The notes: generated from the letters alone by a model not told the origin. A stretch of DNA of 64,000 nt from WHTK01 sp963711035 (GCA_963711035.1 CAVQCN010000001.1:868001-932000), one strand, 5' to 3'. Positions 44,893 through 53,227 are shown, counted from the first letter of the stretch. Translations and numbers: made by a program.

Positions 44893-44943
44893 GATTTCGC
44901 TTGGGGGTCCTGATTCTGTGCTACAGCGCACAGTGCCAGATGC

Positions 44944-44988
44944 TTTACACACAGAAGGTTGGGGGTTCGAGCCCCTCATCGCCCACCA
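44944..44988 (+). repeat. 3' fragment of tRNA-Val (probable att site)
   Basis: TTTACACACAGAAGGTTGGG... through the terminal CCA equals the anticodon-loop-to-CCA part of tRNA-Val at 26152-26196, with one mismatch. The D-arm and 5' acceptor strand are absent, so it cannot be a functional tRNA. A 6+6 inverted repeat (CTGTGC/GCACAG, 44916-44933) lies just to its left. Confidence 0.9.
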
Positions 44989-45047
44989 GACTCTTTTCGG
45001 ATGCGAAGTCGGTCCAAAGGGCGGGTAGATCAACTCGTACGGCCGCA

Positions 45048-45145
45048 AGGATCAGTGAACGGATCGCTGTAGACGACACGAGCGATGTGGTTAACGTGGC
45101 AGCCCTTGCTCAGGCGGTGTCATGGCATCTCTGGGGCTCGACCGG
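45048..45145 (+). pseudogene. Frameshifted fragment of a phosphatase-like gene
   Basis: Translation gives RISERIAVDDTSDVVNVAAL, parallel to WISDRIAVGDASDVLNVAAL at the N-terminus of the CX5R phosphatase at 26293-26730. After a one-base loss near 45115 the next frame continues GVMASLGLDR, matching GIVGVLSLDW. The rest of the gene is missing. Nucleotide identity is clearly below that of a recent copy, so this is an old relic. Confidence 0.65.
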
Positions 45146-45160
45146 TCGGGCGGCGTACGA

Positions 45161-45212
45161 AGATGCGGTGTGTGTTCTGCAATGCCGAAGCATCGAGACA
45201 CACACCGCATCT
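45161..45212 (-). terminator. Long hairpin downstream of the binding-protein gene
   Basis: A perfect 15-bp stem (AGATGCGGTGTGTGT and its complement) encloses 22 bases that contain a smaller ATGC-cgaa-GCAT hairpin. It lies 20 bases beyond the stop of the minus-strand gene. There is no T tract, so it may stabilise the 3' end rather than terminate. Confidence 0.55.
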
Positions 45213-45232
45213 CAGGTAGCTAATCTGTCGCG

Positions 45233-46969
45233 TCAGGCGGAGAACCAGGCCTGGGTGTCATACGACATGCCATTCACCGGGTCGATGAAGTAGTTCTGCA
45301 CTTTGGAGCTCACGTAGTTGTGCTGGTTGTAGGTCAACATGACGTAGCTCAGACTGTAGGCATCCAGCGCCTTCATTTCGACCTCCTTTACCAGCTTGAT
45401 GTTATCCTCGCGGTTTGTCGCTTGCTCTGACTGCTCGACGAGGGCATCGATATCTGGATCGTAGAGACCAACGCGGTTGAAGATATCGCCTGTGTCGCTG
45501 GCCTGGTTGCGCAGGGCGCGGTCTGGCACGTCACCACCCGGCTGAATGCCAAGCCAGAGATCCCACTTGCCGGGACCCAGGTGCTGCGGCAGGAACTCTC
45601 CGACTGTCATCTGGTCAACTTTGATCTTGATACCGCCGCGAGCCAGCTGGTTTTGCCATACTTCTCCGGCCGCCGCAGCGTCGGAATTGTCGGCGATGTC
45701 GGACCACACTGGGCTGGTGTCGTAGCTGGCGGCATCGAGCAGCTGCTTCGCTTCGTTGACGTCTTCGACGAAGTACTTGTCCGTCGCGCTCTTGTCCAGC
45801 TGATAGGCCGCGAGGCTGGCATGGATCGGGCCGGTGGTGAGAACGCCGTCGTTGTTGTAGACGAGATCGAGCATCTGTGCGCGGTTGGTCAGCCGATAGA
45901 ACGCCTGGCGGACCCGTATGTCCTTCTGCCAGGGACGCGGTCCGTCCGTGTCGGGGCTCATGAGGGCGTTGCATCCGAAGATGCCCAGAGACATGAACTT
46001 GACGTGGCTGAACGCCGTCTTGTCCAGCTCGGTCTCAAACCGGGTCACGGTGGAGGACGGGACGTTCCTCCACTCGTGAATCTGCCCACCGCGCAGAGCC
46101 GACTCTATCGCGACGTTGTCGGTGAGGGAGGTGGTCTTACGGCCGTCGAAATACGGCAGACCGTCCTTGGCGCCGCGCCACTTGTCGAACCGCTTGTAGT
46201 TGTACTCCGCGCCCATTGTGTTGCCCGTAAGCTGCCAGGGGCCGCTCCCCACCGCCGGATGGTTCTCGATCACATCGAGCAGTTCCTGAGGCACGATCGG
46301 CTGGGCTGAGGGGTTGGCCAAGTACCGCGTCGAGTACAAGTATGCCGAGGGCTTCTTCAGGTGGTAGATGACGGTGTTGTCGTCCGGCGACTCGGTGCTG
46401 TCCAGGAAGGCACGCTGGAAGATGTTGTTCTCCGCGTTCGTTATCGATCCGACCCAGTTCTGGTAGGCGACGATGTCCGAACCCTTGACGGCCCGGCCGT
46501 TGACCGGCTCGAGGTCGTGATAGGTCATGCCCGGCACCAGCGTCACGACGACCTTGGTCGGCTCGGGCAACTCGATCTTCTGCGCGGCGCGCAAGACGTA
46601 GCCCTGGTCTGCACTCAGGTCGACGGTGATGGGCCGGTCGTACGCGATGACGCCGGAGTTGTTGTAGGCCTCGGAGTAAAGTTCGCCGACAGCGTAATTG
46701 GCGACCGTGCTCATGACGGTGCTGTAGATGCCGCCTTGCTTAGGAGACCCGCTGGTGGGGCCTCGTCCATAGTCACCCGCTGAAGGAGTCGCGCCCGGTG
46801 AACCGGAGGAACCGGGTGTGGCAGTGGATGAGCTACTGCTGCTGCCGCCGCCACAGCCGACCAGGGCCAGGGTGGCAGCCCCAACTGATAAAGCGGCGCC
46901 GGACTTCAGGATGCGCCGCCGGGTTACGCGATCATTGGTTAGACGTGACCAGTAGTTCGTGTCAGCCAT
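45233..46969 (-). CDS. ABC transporter substrate-binding lipoprotein, family 5, Tat signal
   Basis: 578 residues, paralogue of the island receptor. It has a twin-arginine TRRRILKSG, lipobox Cys39 (LALVGCGG), a Ser/Gly linker, then SBP_bac_5. GGAGG lies seven bases before the ATG. It is divergent from the two permease genes, with which it probably forms a transporter; the ATP-binding subunits are missing nearby. The ligand may be a peptide, but family 5 receptors also bind other organic solutes, which would fit the catabolic context. Confidence 0.9.
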   Translation of the reverse strand: MADTNYWSRLTNDRVTRRRILKSGAALSVGAATLALVGCGGGSSSSSSTATPGSSGSPGATPSAGDYGRGPTSGSPKQGGIYSTVMSTVANYAVGELYSEAYNNSGVIAYDRPITVDLSADQGYVLRAAQKIELPEPTKVVVTLVPGMTYHDLEPVNGRAVKGSDIVAYQNWVGSITNAENNIFQRAFLDSTESPDDNTVIYHLKKPSAYLYSTRYLANPSAQPIVPQELLDVIENHPAVGSGPWQLTGNTMGAEYNYKRFDKWRGAKDGLPYFDGRKTTSLTDNVAIESALRGGQIHEWRNVPSSTVTRFETELDKTAFSHVKFMSLGIFGCNALMSPDTDGPRPWQKDIRVRQAFYRLTNRAQMLDLVYNNDGVLTTGPIHASLAAYQLDKSATDKYFVEDVNEAKQLLDAASYDTSPVWSDIADNSDAAAAGEVWQNQLARGGIKIKVDQMTVGEFLPQHLGPGKWDLWLGIQPGGDVPDRALRNQASDTGDIFNRVGLYDPDIDALVEQSEQATNREDNIKLVKEVEMKALDAYSLSYVMLTYNQHNYVSSKVQNYFIDPVNGMSYDTQAWFSA

Positions 46970-47003
46970 TGAAGTCCTCCCCTTTACACATGACAGTCGT
47001 TGT

Positions 47004-47021
47004 CACAACAGACGTTACGGT
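47004..47021 (-). promoter_or_regulatory. AAC-N4-GTT palindromic motif, copy 2
   Basis: CACAACAGACGTTACGGT, 35 bases upstream of the binding-protein start. The exact core AACAGACGTT is shared with 34139-34156; an additional GTTGTCACAAC palindrome overlaps its left edge. Confidence 0.55.
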
Positions 47022-47651
47022 GGAATTTAGCACCACGCCACGTCAAGTCAATAGCTGAAGCCTCGATGTTCATCAGAAAGGTGCATACCTGTAAGCTCGT
47101 TGGAACATGGATGGGGTGTGTGACTCACAATGGGCGTGGTCGTTCGGGTGGGAGCGGGAAATACCACAGCCTCCTGTGTCGTCTGCCTATTTTTGGAGAA
47201 TTTCACAAGAACAGCGGTGTGATATTTGGTGTTTCCCTTGAGACCGCGATGTCTAGCCGCGATTTCATTGGAAAAAACTGATGATTGAAATGGCCGGGGG
47301 TATTTCGTATGCTTCTCCGTGGCCCGCCTTCATAACAAGCGTTACGAACGGTAGTGCGGCTTTGAAGAGGAGGGCACTCATTGAGCGGTCACGACCAAAC
47401 CTTCAGGGGATGAGTCGCCGCTGGACGAGTGGTCCAACCGGGTAATACGCGAGTCGGACGAGCGACGCGGCATTCATCCATGTGCGATGGTGGATGAGTT
47501 GGAACGTACTGGGGGCCATTCGTTCAAGGGCGCCTGTCGACGGTCTTTCGGGGACAAGCGCTCTTTGTTGAGCAACATCGGAGTCCGCTATTATGACGTG
47601 CGGATCTGACGCAGAAGGGGCCGCAACAGCGCCCAGAGGCAGGTTGAAGCT
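47022..47651. other. Long intergenic region with a possible decayed reading frame
   Basis: About 630 bp. A good ribosome binding site (GAGGAGGG near 47370) leads to TTG and a ten-codon frame that stops at once. One frame over, about 65 codons stay open to 47610 without a start codon (DESPLDEWSNRV... to YYDVRI). This may be the remnant of a gene; no family recognised. Confidence 0.4.
47331..47349 (+). promoter_or_regulatory. AAC-N4-GTT palindromic motif, copy 3
   Basis: CATAACAAGCGTTACGAAC, about 300 bp before the permease genes and 20 bp before the ribosome binding site of the broken frame. It has the same spacing as the other two copies, with a different centre. Confidence 0.45.
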
Positions 47652-48593
47652 ATGACGGGATACATCTTGCGTCGAGTGGTTGGCATGGCGATCAACCTCG
47701 TGTTCGTCTCCATGTTCGTCTTCATCATGCTTCGCCTCATTCCTGGGGATCCTTCCGCCATCCTGGGCCAGAACGTCACCCAGGTGCAGGTGGAGCAGTT
47801 CAAGGAGATCCACGGCCTGAATCACTCGCTGCCCCTCCAGTACGTGGACTGGGCGACTGGCATTTTGACGGGCGACTTCGGCAAGTCCTACAGGACGAGC
47901 TTCGAGGTGCGGAGTGAGTTCCTCACGAGGCTGCCGCGGACAGCAGAGATCGTACTCTTCAGCTTCTCCATGGCGACGACTGTCGGCATTCTGGGCGGCA
48001 TCTTGTCAGCGACTAAACAGAACTCCTCGCTGGACTTCGGGTTTCGGGTCTTTGCGATTCTGGGACTCTCGGTGCCACAATTTCTTTTGCTGACGCTCTT
48101 GTTGATCATTCCGACCCGCCTCTTCAATTATTCCCCGCCCTTTGGGGCGATCGATTTCCTCAAACATCCGGTCAACAATCTGCTCCTGCTGATACCGCCT
48201 ACGGCTCTGCTTGCCATCGGCGGTTCAGCCAGCCTCATGCGGTTGACCCGCACGGCCTTCCTGGATGTCTTCCGGCAGGACTACATGCGCACCGCGCGCG
48301 CCAAAGGCCTGAACGAACGTGCCGTCACGTATCGTCACGGGTTCCGCAACGCCTTGCCGCCAGTGATGACCCTTGCGGGACTACAGCTCGGCAACCTTCT
48401 GGGTGGCTCGATCATCCTGGAGCAGATATTCAATCTCCAAGGGCTGGGGCTCTGGCTGTTGGACGCTATTACGTTCAATGATTACCCGGTCATCATGGCC
48501 GCGGTCATGTGGAACGCAGTGCTCCTTATGATGATCAGCCTCCTGATCGATCTCGGGTATGCGGTGGTCGACCCTCGCATTCGCTACTCCTAA
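47652..48593 (+). CDS. ABC transporter permease, DppB/OppB type
   Basis: 313-residue inner-membrane protein with six hydrophobic segments. The N-terminal MTGYILRRVVGMAINLVFV and RLIPGDP are typical of the B subunit. The EAA loop that docks the ATPase reads YMRTARAKGLNERAVTYRHGFRNALPP. It is paired with the C-type permease 15 bp downstream. Confidence 0.93.
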   Translation: MTGYILRRVVGMAINLVFVSMFVFIMLRLIPGDPSAILGQNVTQVQVEQFKEIHGLNHSLPLQYVDWATGILTGDFGKSYRTSFEVRSEFLTRLPRTAEIVLFSFSMATTVGILGGILSATKQNSSLDFGFRVFAILGLSVPQFLLLTLLLIIPTRLFNYSPPFGAIDFLKHPVNNLLLLIPPTALLAIGGSASLMRLTRTAFLDVFRQDYMRTARAKGLNERAVTYRHGFRNALPPVMTLAGLQLGNLLGGSIILEQIFNLQGLGLWLLDAITFNDYPVIMAAVMWNAVLLMMISLLIDLGYAVVDPRIRYS

Positions 48594-48608
48594 TACGAGG
48601 TTCTTGAG

Positions 48609-49553
48609 ATGACCCAAGACGCCGAAGCGCTAGAAGCCCTCAGACTAAGTTCCGATGTGCCCACCCTCGGCAAGAAGCTGGCGAGAATGTGGTACCAGTG
48701 GCGTCAGCGTCCACTCGGTATCGTCGGTTTGGTGATTATCGTAGCGATGGTGACGCTGGCGATTATCGCTCCGGCAATCTCGCCGTATAACCCTCGTGAC
48801 TTCGTTGGCGGCAAGCTTGAATCGCCCAACTGGACGCACCTGTTCGGGACTAACAACCTTGGTCAGGACACGTTCTCTCGCACGTTGTACGGCGCTCAGA
48901 TATCGATCGCTGCGGGCTTCACTTCCGCGACGATTGCGGTCTTCGTTGGGACGATCCTGGGGGTCGTCTCGGGTTATGCAGGTGGTTGGGCTGATGTCCT
49001 GATCCAGCGTGGCGTCGAAGTTCTGGCATCGTTCCCCGGTCTGGTGCTGGCGTTGATCGTGGTCGCCTCACTAGGACGGCCCAACGAATCGAGCAACAAC
49101 CTGATCATGCTCGCTTGGCAGCTACGATCGCTGGAGTTAGCCATCGCGCTGGCCTTTATCTTCGGCAATATGCGCATTATCAGGTCCGCCGTGCTGGCCG
49201 AGCGCAACTTGCCTTACATCGAGGCCGCAAGGTCCATCGGGGCGTCGCCGGTCCGTATCCTCTGGCGCCATGTCTTGCCGAACGTAATCAACTACGTCAT
49301 CGTTTCGTTCTCGATCATCATCGGCATCGTCATCCTGATTGAGGCGGCGCTGTCTTTCCTGGGGTATGGCGTGTCGATCACGACGCCGTCGTGGGGCACC
49401 GACCTGGGTGGTCGCAACCGGGAATACTTCGTGCAGGCTCCCTGGCTGATCGCCGGGCCCGGCATCGCTCTGAGCCTGACGGTGTTGGGATTCAACTTCC
49501 TGGGCGATGCCCTGCGTGACATGCTCGACCCGCGTCTACGCGGCTCTCGTTGA
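48609..49553 (+). CDS. ABC transporter permease, DppC/OppC type
   Basis: 314 residues. An N-terminal cytoplasmic segment is followed by the first helix (GIVGLVIIVAMVTLAIIAP), HLFGTNNLGQDTFSRTLYGA and an EAA loop with ARSIGASPVRILWRHVLPN. Both permeases are complete, but the usual DppD/DppF ATPase genes do not follow; another copy in the genome must supply ATPase function if the system works. Confidence 0.93.
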   Translation: MTQDAEALEALRLSSDVPTLGKKLARMWYQWRQRPLGIVGLVIIVAMVTLAIIAPAISPYNPRDFVGGKLESPNWTHLFGTNNLGQDTFSRTLYGAQISIAAGFTSATIAVFVGTILGVVSGYAGGWADVLIQRGVEVLASFPGLVLALIVVASLGRPNESSNNLIMLAWQLRSLELAIALAFIFGNMRIIRSAVLAERNLPYIEAARSIGASPVRILWRHVLPNVINYVIVSFSIIIGIVILIEAALSFLGYGVSITTPSWGTDLGGRNREYFVQAPWLIAGPGIALSLTVLGFNFLGDALRDMLDPRLRGSR

Positions 49554-49668
49554 AGCAAGGCAGCCCGAGTTAGAGCTATTACGGGGCGGATTCGCCCAGG
49601 GCCCAGCTTTGTGCCACGCGGCGTGCATGCCTCAGGTTTCGCATAATCGCTCCGAAAGGTGTTTCCGG

Positions 49669-50145
49669 ATGACGCAGCCGCCGACGGACGAAACGACTGA
49701 ACTACATCTCGGTCCCGATATTGCAAAGATGGTGGCCGAAACCTACGTGCCGAATGACCGCCCGATGGCGATCGGCTACGTGGACGCTGACGGCCGGCCG
49801 AACCTCTCCTTCCGGGGAAGCGTCATCGTCTACAGTCCCACGCAGCTCGGTCTCTGGGCGCGTAACCCGGAGGGAGGCCTGCCAAAGGCCATACCGGGCA
49901 ACCCCAGCGTCACACTCCTGTACAGGGAACCCAACGGCCCCAACGGATTCTCTCGCGCTGCCCTCACGTTCAAGGGCCGTGCGTCCGTCGTCACCGACGA
50001 AGCGGTGCGGCGTGGGATCTACGAGCAGATGCCGCAGCGCGAACGCGACGCCGACAAGGACTATCGGGGCGTCGCCATCCTGGTGGATCTCGAATCGGTC
50101 ACGGGCGGTATCGCCGGCACCCGCGTTCGCATGGTGCGTTCCTGA
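49669..50145 (+). CDS. Pyridoxamine-5'-phosphate-oxidase-like FMN-binding protein
   Basis: 158 residues of the split-barrel flavin/F420 fold: MAIGYVDADGRPNLSFRGS, LGLWARNPEGGL, NPSVTLLYREP and a C-terminal GTRVRMVRS. It could act as a small reductase or oxidase on an aromatic-pathway metabolite; the cofactor (FMN or F420) is not decidable. The frame is open upstream, but ATG 49669 with AAAGGTG fits the family length. It lies near the LysR gene (convergent) and the monooxygenase. Confidence 0.8.
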   Translation: MTQPPTDETTELHLGPDIAKMVAETYVPNDRPMAIGYVDADGRPNLSFRGSVIVYSPTQLGLWARNPEGGLPKAIPGNPSVTLLYREPNGPNGFSRAALTFKGRASVVTDEAVRRGIYEQMPQRERDADKDYRGVAILVDLESVTGGIAGTRVRMVRS

Positions 50146-50172
50146 ACGCCGCCAAAGGCTAACGACAGGCGA

Positions 50173-51132
50173 TCACATGCGGCCGGCTCGTGGCTGCACC
50201 TCCAGCGTCGCAGCGACCTCCCGGATCTCCCGACGTAGCCATGCATGTGCAGGATCGAGTGTCTTTGTTGCACTCCAGGACATGCAGACCTCGATCGGAG
50301 GCGCCTCGAAGGGCGGCTCGAGCAACCGTATTGCGTTGGTACGGACCAGGTGCTTGGCAAGACGCTCAGGAACCAGGGCCACCATGTTGGTCTCGGGCAG
50401 CAATGTGGCCGCCATGAAGAAGGCCTCGGCTCTCACTCGCACTCGACGCCTGATTTTCAGGTCGTCCAGCAGACGCTCGGTCGTTCGAGACAGCTCCATG
50501 TCGCCAACGCCGTGACTCAAGTGCGGTAGTTGTCGGTACTCCTCCAGAGTTAGCGATTCACCGACGTCTGGGTTCTCGTCCCAGATGATGCAGACCCAAC
50601 GGTCGTTAAACAGGGTCTCTTGGCAACTCCGAGCGGATGGCTCGCAAGGAGCGATGAGGATGTCCAGCTCGCCATTTTCGAGCTCACTTCCTGAGTCTCG
50701 ACCAATGTGTTCGATGACGAGGGAAATGCCCGGAGCGGTATTGACCACGTGCTGAGCCACCCTTTGCAGAAGGAAAAACGCCGAGTAGTCGGACGCGGCG
50801 ATACTAAAAGTACGTTCGTCCGCTTCGGGGTGGAACTCAATTTTCCTGTTGAGCGTTTCCTCGATACCGGTGAGTATTCCTCTCACGGGCTGTTGGAGCT
50901 CAGCAGCCAGCGGGGTCAGGTGGTATTCCCGTCCGGTTCTCAGCAGTAGTTCGTCCTTGAAGACGAGCCTCAGGCGGCGCAAGGCATCGCTCATGGCCGA
51001 CTGACCAAGGCCGAGGCTTTCTGCCGCCCTCGTCACGTTGCGATAGGTGAGTAAGGCGTCCAGCGCCCGTATCAGGTTGAAGTCGAACTCGCCGACATGG
51101 GTTCGACCGGACGGATCCCGTGCCCGCATCAT
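50173..51132 (-). CDS. LysR-family transcriptional regulator
   Basis: 319 residues from ATG 51132, placed five bases after GAGGAG. N-terminal helix-turn-helix: FDFNLIRALDALLTYRNVTRAAESLGLGQSAMSDALRRL in sense, characteristic of the NodD/LinR-type subgroup. The C-terminal co-inducer domain follows (FSIAASDYSAFFLLQ). It probably controls the adjacent flavin monooxygenase / VOC genes, all on the same strand upstream of it. Confidence 0.92.
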   Translation of the reverse strand: MMRARDPSGRTHVGEFDFNLIRALDALLTYRNVTRAAESLGLGQSAMSDALRRLRLVFKDELLLRTGREYHLTPLAAELQQPVRGILTGIEETLNRKIEFHPEADERTFSIAASDYSAFFLLQRVAQHVVNTAPGISLVIEHIGRDSGSELENGELDILIAPCEPSARSCQETLFNDRWVCIIWDENPDVGESLTLEEYRQLPHLSHGVGDMELSRTTERLLDDLKIRRRVRVRAEAFFMAATLLPETNMVALVPERLAKHLVRTNAIRLLEPPFEAPPIEVCMSWSATKTLDPAHAWLRREIREVAATLEVQPRAGRM

Positions 51133-51278
51133 GGTCTCTCCTCGAATCAAAGAGCCGCCTGTTGAGGGTCAACGTCAACGTGACCGCCTCGCTTTATGGT
51201 AGGTGAGGCAGGTATCCGTGGATGGCCCCAGTTGCCATCATAACCATCGACCAGCCCGATGTTAGGCCTGCTGCCTGG

Positions 51279-52499
51279 CTAGAAGGGGGTTCGGCTGGAC
51301 GGACTGAGCTGCGGCAGGCCCATCTCGGACCGGGCGAACGCTGTCGCGCCGCGATAGGGGTTCTGGGTGCCGTGCTGGCGGGCGGTGAGGATGTCGCGGT
51401 AGTACCGCTGCAGGGGATTCGAGCTGTAGACCACGCTGGCGCCAAGACACTCGAAGATGAGGCGCATCGCGGTCACGCAGTCGTCGGCGACCTGGCCGAC
51501 ATCCCGTGTTGCTCGGGCGAGAAGCTCTTCTGACAGCTCTTCGCCGGCGTAGACGCAGTCCGTGACGTCCCTCAACGCTTTTGTCATGAGGTACTCTGAG
51601 CTCTCGATAATCCGCTTCGCGCTCGATACGCGTACCTGCACATGAGGATCGTCGATCGGCGAGGTCCCGCTGCGGCGGCTGACGTACGCCTTCGTTTGGC
51701 GGAGAAATTCTTGATACGCGGCCTTGACGGCACCGAGAGCGGGCGCGCCTCCGGGGACCTGATAGATGAGCGGACGCGGCACCTTGTAGAGCGGTCCGCA
51801 ATTCAAGGCAGCAGCTTCGGGGTTGATGCCCGCTTCTCGGTTGTTGGCTCGATGTTCCGGCACGAAGACGTCGTCAAGAATGACGGACTTGCTGCCAGTG
51901 CCTTTGAGCCCCAGGACCTGCCAGTCGTCGTAGGTTCTGACATCCTTCTTTGGGATATGGAACGTCCAGTTAGATGAGGGCTTGCCGTCGCCCCCGTCCA
52001 ACCTGCCACCTAGTACGACCCACTGGGCATGGTCTACGCCGCTGGATGACTTCCACTGACCGGTCAGGCGAAAGCCACCCGCCGCGCGGGTGATCTGACC
52101 CTGCGGTGCGTATGACGACGAGATCAGGGTGTTCGGATCGTCGCCGTATATCTCGTCCTGCAATTCGATGGGCAGCTGTGCCATCTCGAAGGCGTGCACT
52201 CCCATGATCGCCAGCACCCAGGACGTCGAAGGACAGGCGGTGCCGATTTCGACGACGGCCGCGAAGAAGTCGTCCGGTGGGGCTTCCAACCCGCCGTAGT
52301 GACGCGACTGAAGGCCTCGGAAGAGGCCGGCCTCCTTCATCTCTTCGACGTTCTCGACTGGCACCATGCCGTCGCGTTCAGCCTGCTCGGCCCGCGCAGC
52401 GATGTTCTCGACCAGGGCGTGAGCTCGTTGCCAAAGGAAATCAGCTCCCGCACGGGCCTCGAGGGCATCCTCTTCTGGCGACGTCAAGCGTTCAGACAT
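51279..52499 (-). CDS. Acyl-CoA-dehydrogenase-fold flavin monooxygenase (HsaA/DszC type)
   Basis: 406 residues. Segments GLFRGLQSRHYGGLEAPPDDF, GTACPSTSWVLAIMGVHA, LTGQWKSSSGVDHAQWVVLG and GLKGTGSKSVILDDVFVPEHR are typical of two-component oxygenases that use reduced flavin to hydroxylate phenols or sulfur heterocycles. The acyl-CoA dehydrogenase catalytic Glu is not expected in this group. ATG 52499 follows GAGGGAG; longer starts lack this. The VOC genes upstream could supply ring cleavage after hydroxylation, as HsaA and HsaC do in steroid catabolism. Confidence 0.85.
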   Translation of the reverse strand: MSERLTSPEEDALEARAGADFLWQRAHALVENIAARAEQAERDGMVPVENVEEMKEAGLFRGLQSRHYGGLEAPPDDFFAAVVEIGTACPSTSWVLAIMGVHAFEMAQLPIELQDEIYGDDPNTLISSSYAPQGQITRAAGGFRLTGQWKSSSGVDHAQWVVLGGRLDGGDGKPSSNWTFHIPKKDVRTYDDWQVLGLKGTGSKSVILDDVFVPEHRANNREAGINPEAAALNCGPLYKVPRPLIYQVPGGAPALGAVKAAYQEFLRQTKAYVSRRSGTSPIDDPHVQVRVSSAKRIIESSEYLMTKALRDVTDCVYAGEELSEELLARATRDVGQVADDCVTAMRLIFECLGASVVYSSNPLQRYYRDILTARQHGTQNPYRGATAFARSEMGLPQLSPSSRTPF

Positions 52500-52699
52500 G
52501 GTGTTCTCCCTCAGAGTGGCAGGTCGGCTCGCGACGTGGATGGCTTGGCCCGACTGATGGGCTGGCGTCACGACGAGCATACTTCCGGAGATGTAACGCC
52601 GAGCGACCCATCTCGGTATGGGAGGTATCGGGCCAGCCGATAGCTGCCGTACAAAGTCGAAGAACGAGGCGCTGAACGGATCGACGCCCTTCTTGTCGA

Positions 52700-53227
52700 C
52701 TAGCCGGCCGGAGCCTCCCAGGGAAGCCGCTTGCCGGCGTCTTCGCCGTAGTAATGCGGGCCGTAGCCGGGCTTCGGCGGCATGTCCGCCAGGATCTGGA
52801 GCAGCTCCTCGTTGCTCTTCGACAGGTCGATGGGATCACCGTGGGGCTGCGGGTAGTCCATGCCCGTGGACCAGTAGACCTCGACGATGTTCTCCTCGGG
52901 GTCCTTGAAGTAGCAGCCGAACGCGATGCCGTGATTGATCACCCTGACAATTTCGCAGCCGTAATCCACGATGGCTTTGTAGAGCTCCTTCAAGTCATCG
53001 AGGGAGCCGGCAGTGAAGGAGATCTGCTGGGCATTCGACCTGCGTTCGGGATCCACACCCATCACGAATTCGTGTTGCTCCCGTGCTGGATCGGCGCTCA
53101 AGAACACGCCGCCGTTGCGACCATCCGTCACCGTCAGCCCGAGAATCCGCGTGTAGAAATCGACCATCTTGTCCAGGTCGCGCACGGCGATGCCCACGTG
53201 TCCCAGCGACGTAACCTTCGTCGTCAT
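52700..53227 (-). CDS. VOC-family protein (single-domain extradiol-dioxygenase-like)
   Basis: 175 residues. Candidate metal ligands are His10 (SLGHVGI), His52 (QHEFVM) and Glu117 (EVYWSTG), with GIAFGCYFKDPE before the last. This matches single-domain extradiol dioxygenases and related VOC metalloenzymes; the reaction could be ring cleavage. It is a tandem paralogue of the gene just upstream. Ends in GKRLPWEAPAG. Confidence 0.85.
   Translation of the reverse strand: MTTKVTSLGHVGIAVRDLDKMVDFYTRILGLTVTDGRNGGVFLSADPAREQHEFVMGVDPERRSNAQQISFTAGSLDDLKELYKAIVDYGCEIVRVINHGIAFGCYFKDPEENIVEVYWSTGMDYPQPHGDPIDLSKSNEELLQILADMPPKPGYGPHYYGEDAGKRLPWEAPAG

Larger units (their letters stand above)
26152..44988. 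mobile_element. Putative genomic island integrated at tRNA-Val (catabolic, no integrase seen)
   Basis: The segment is bounded by the 3' half of tRNA-Val (26152-26196) and a direct copy at 44944-44988 that matches 44 of 45 bases, with one C-to-T change in the variable arm. This is the geometry left by tyrosine-recombinase integration into a tRNA. The 18.8 kb between carries 15 genes, nearly all for CoA-ester and aromatic-like metabolism, unlike the housekeeping genes left of the tRNA. No integrase, excisionase or conjugation gene is present, so the element is either decayed or mobilised from elsewhere. Genes right of the copy are also accessory, so a composite or tandem island is possible. Confidence 0.68.

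Noticed and set aside
26197..44943. Integrase, transposase or conjugation gene within the island
   Set aside because: All substantial frames were read and assigned; none resembles a recombinase.
44941..44988. A second functional tRNA-Val
   Set aside because: Only the 3' half is present; acceptor 5' strand and D-arm are missing.
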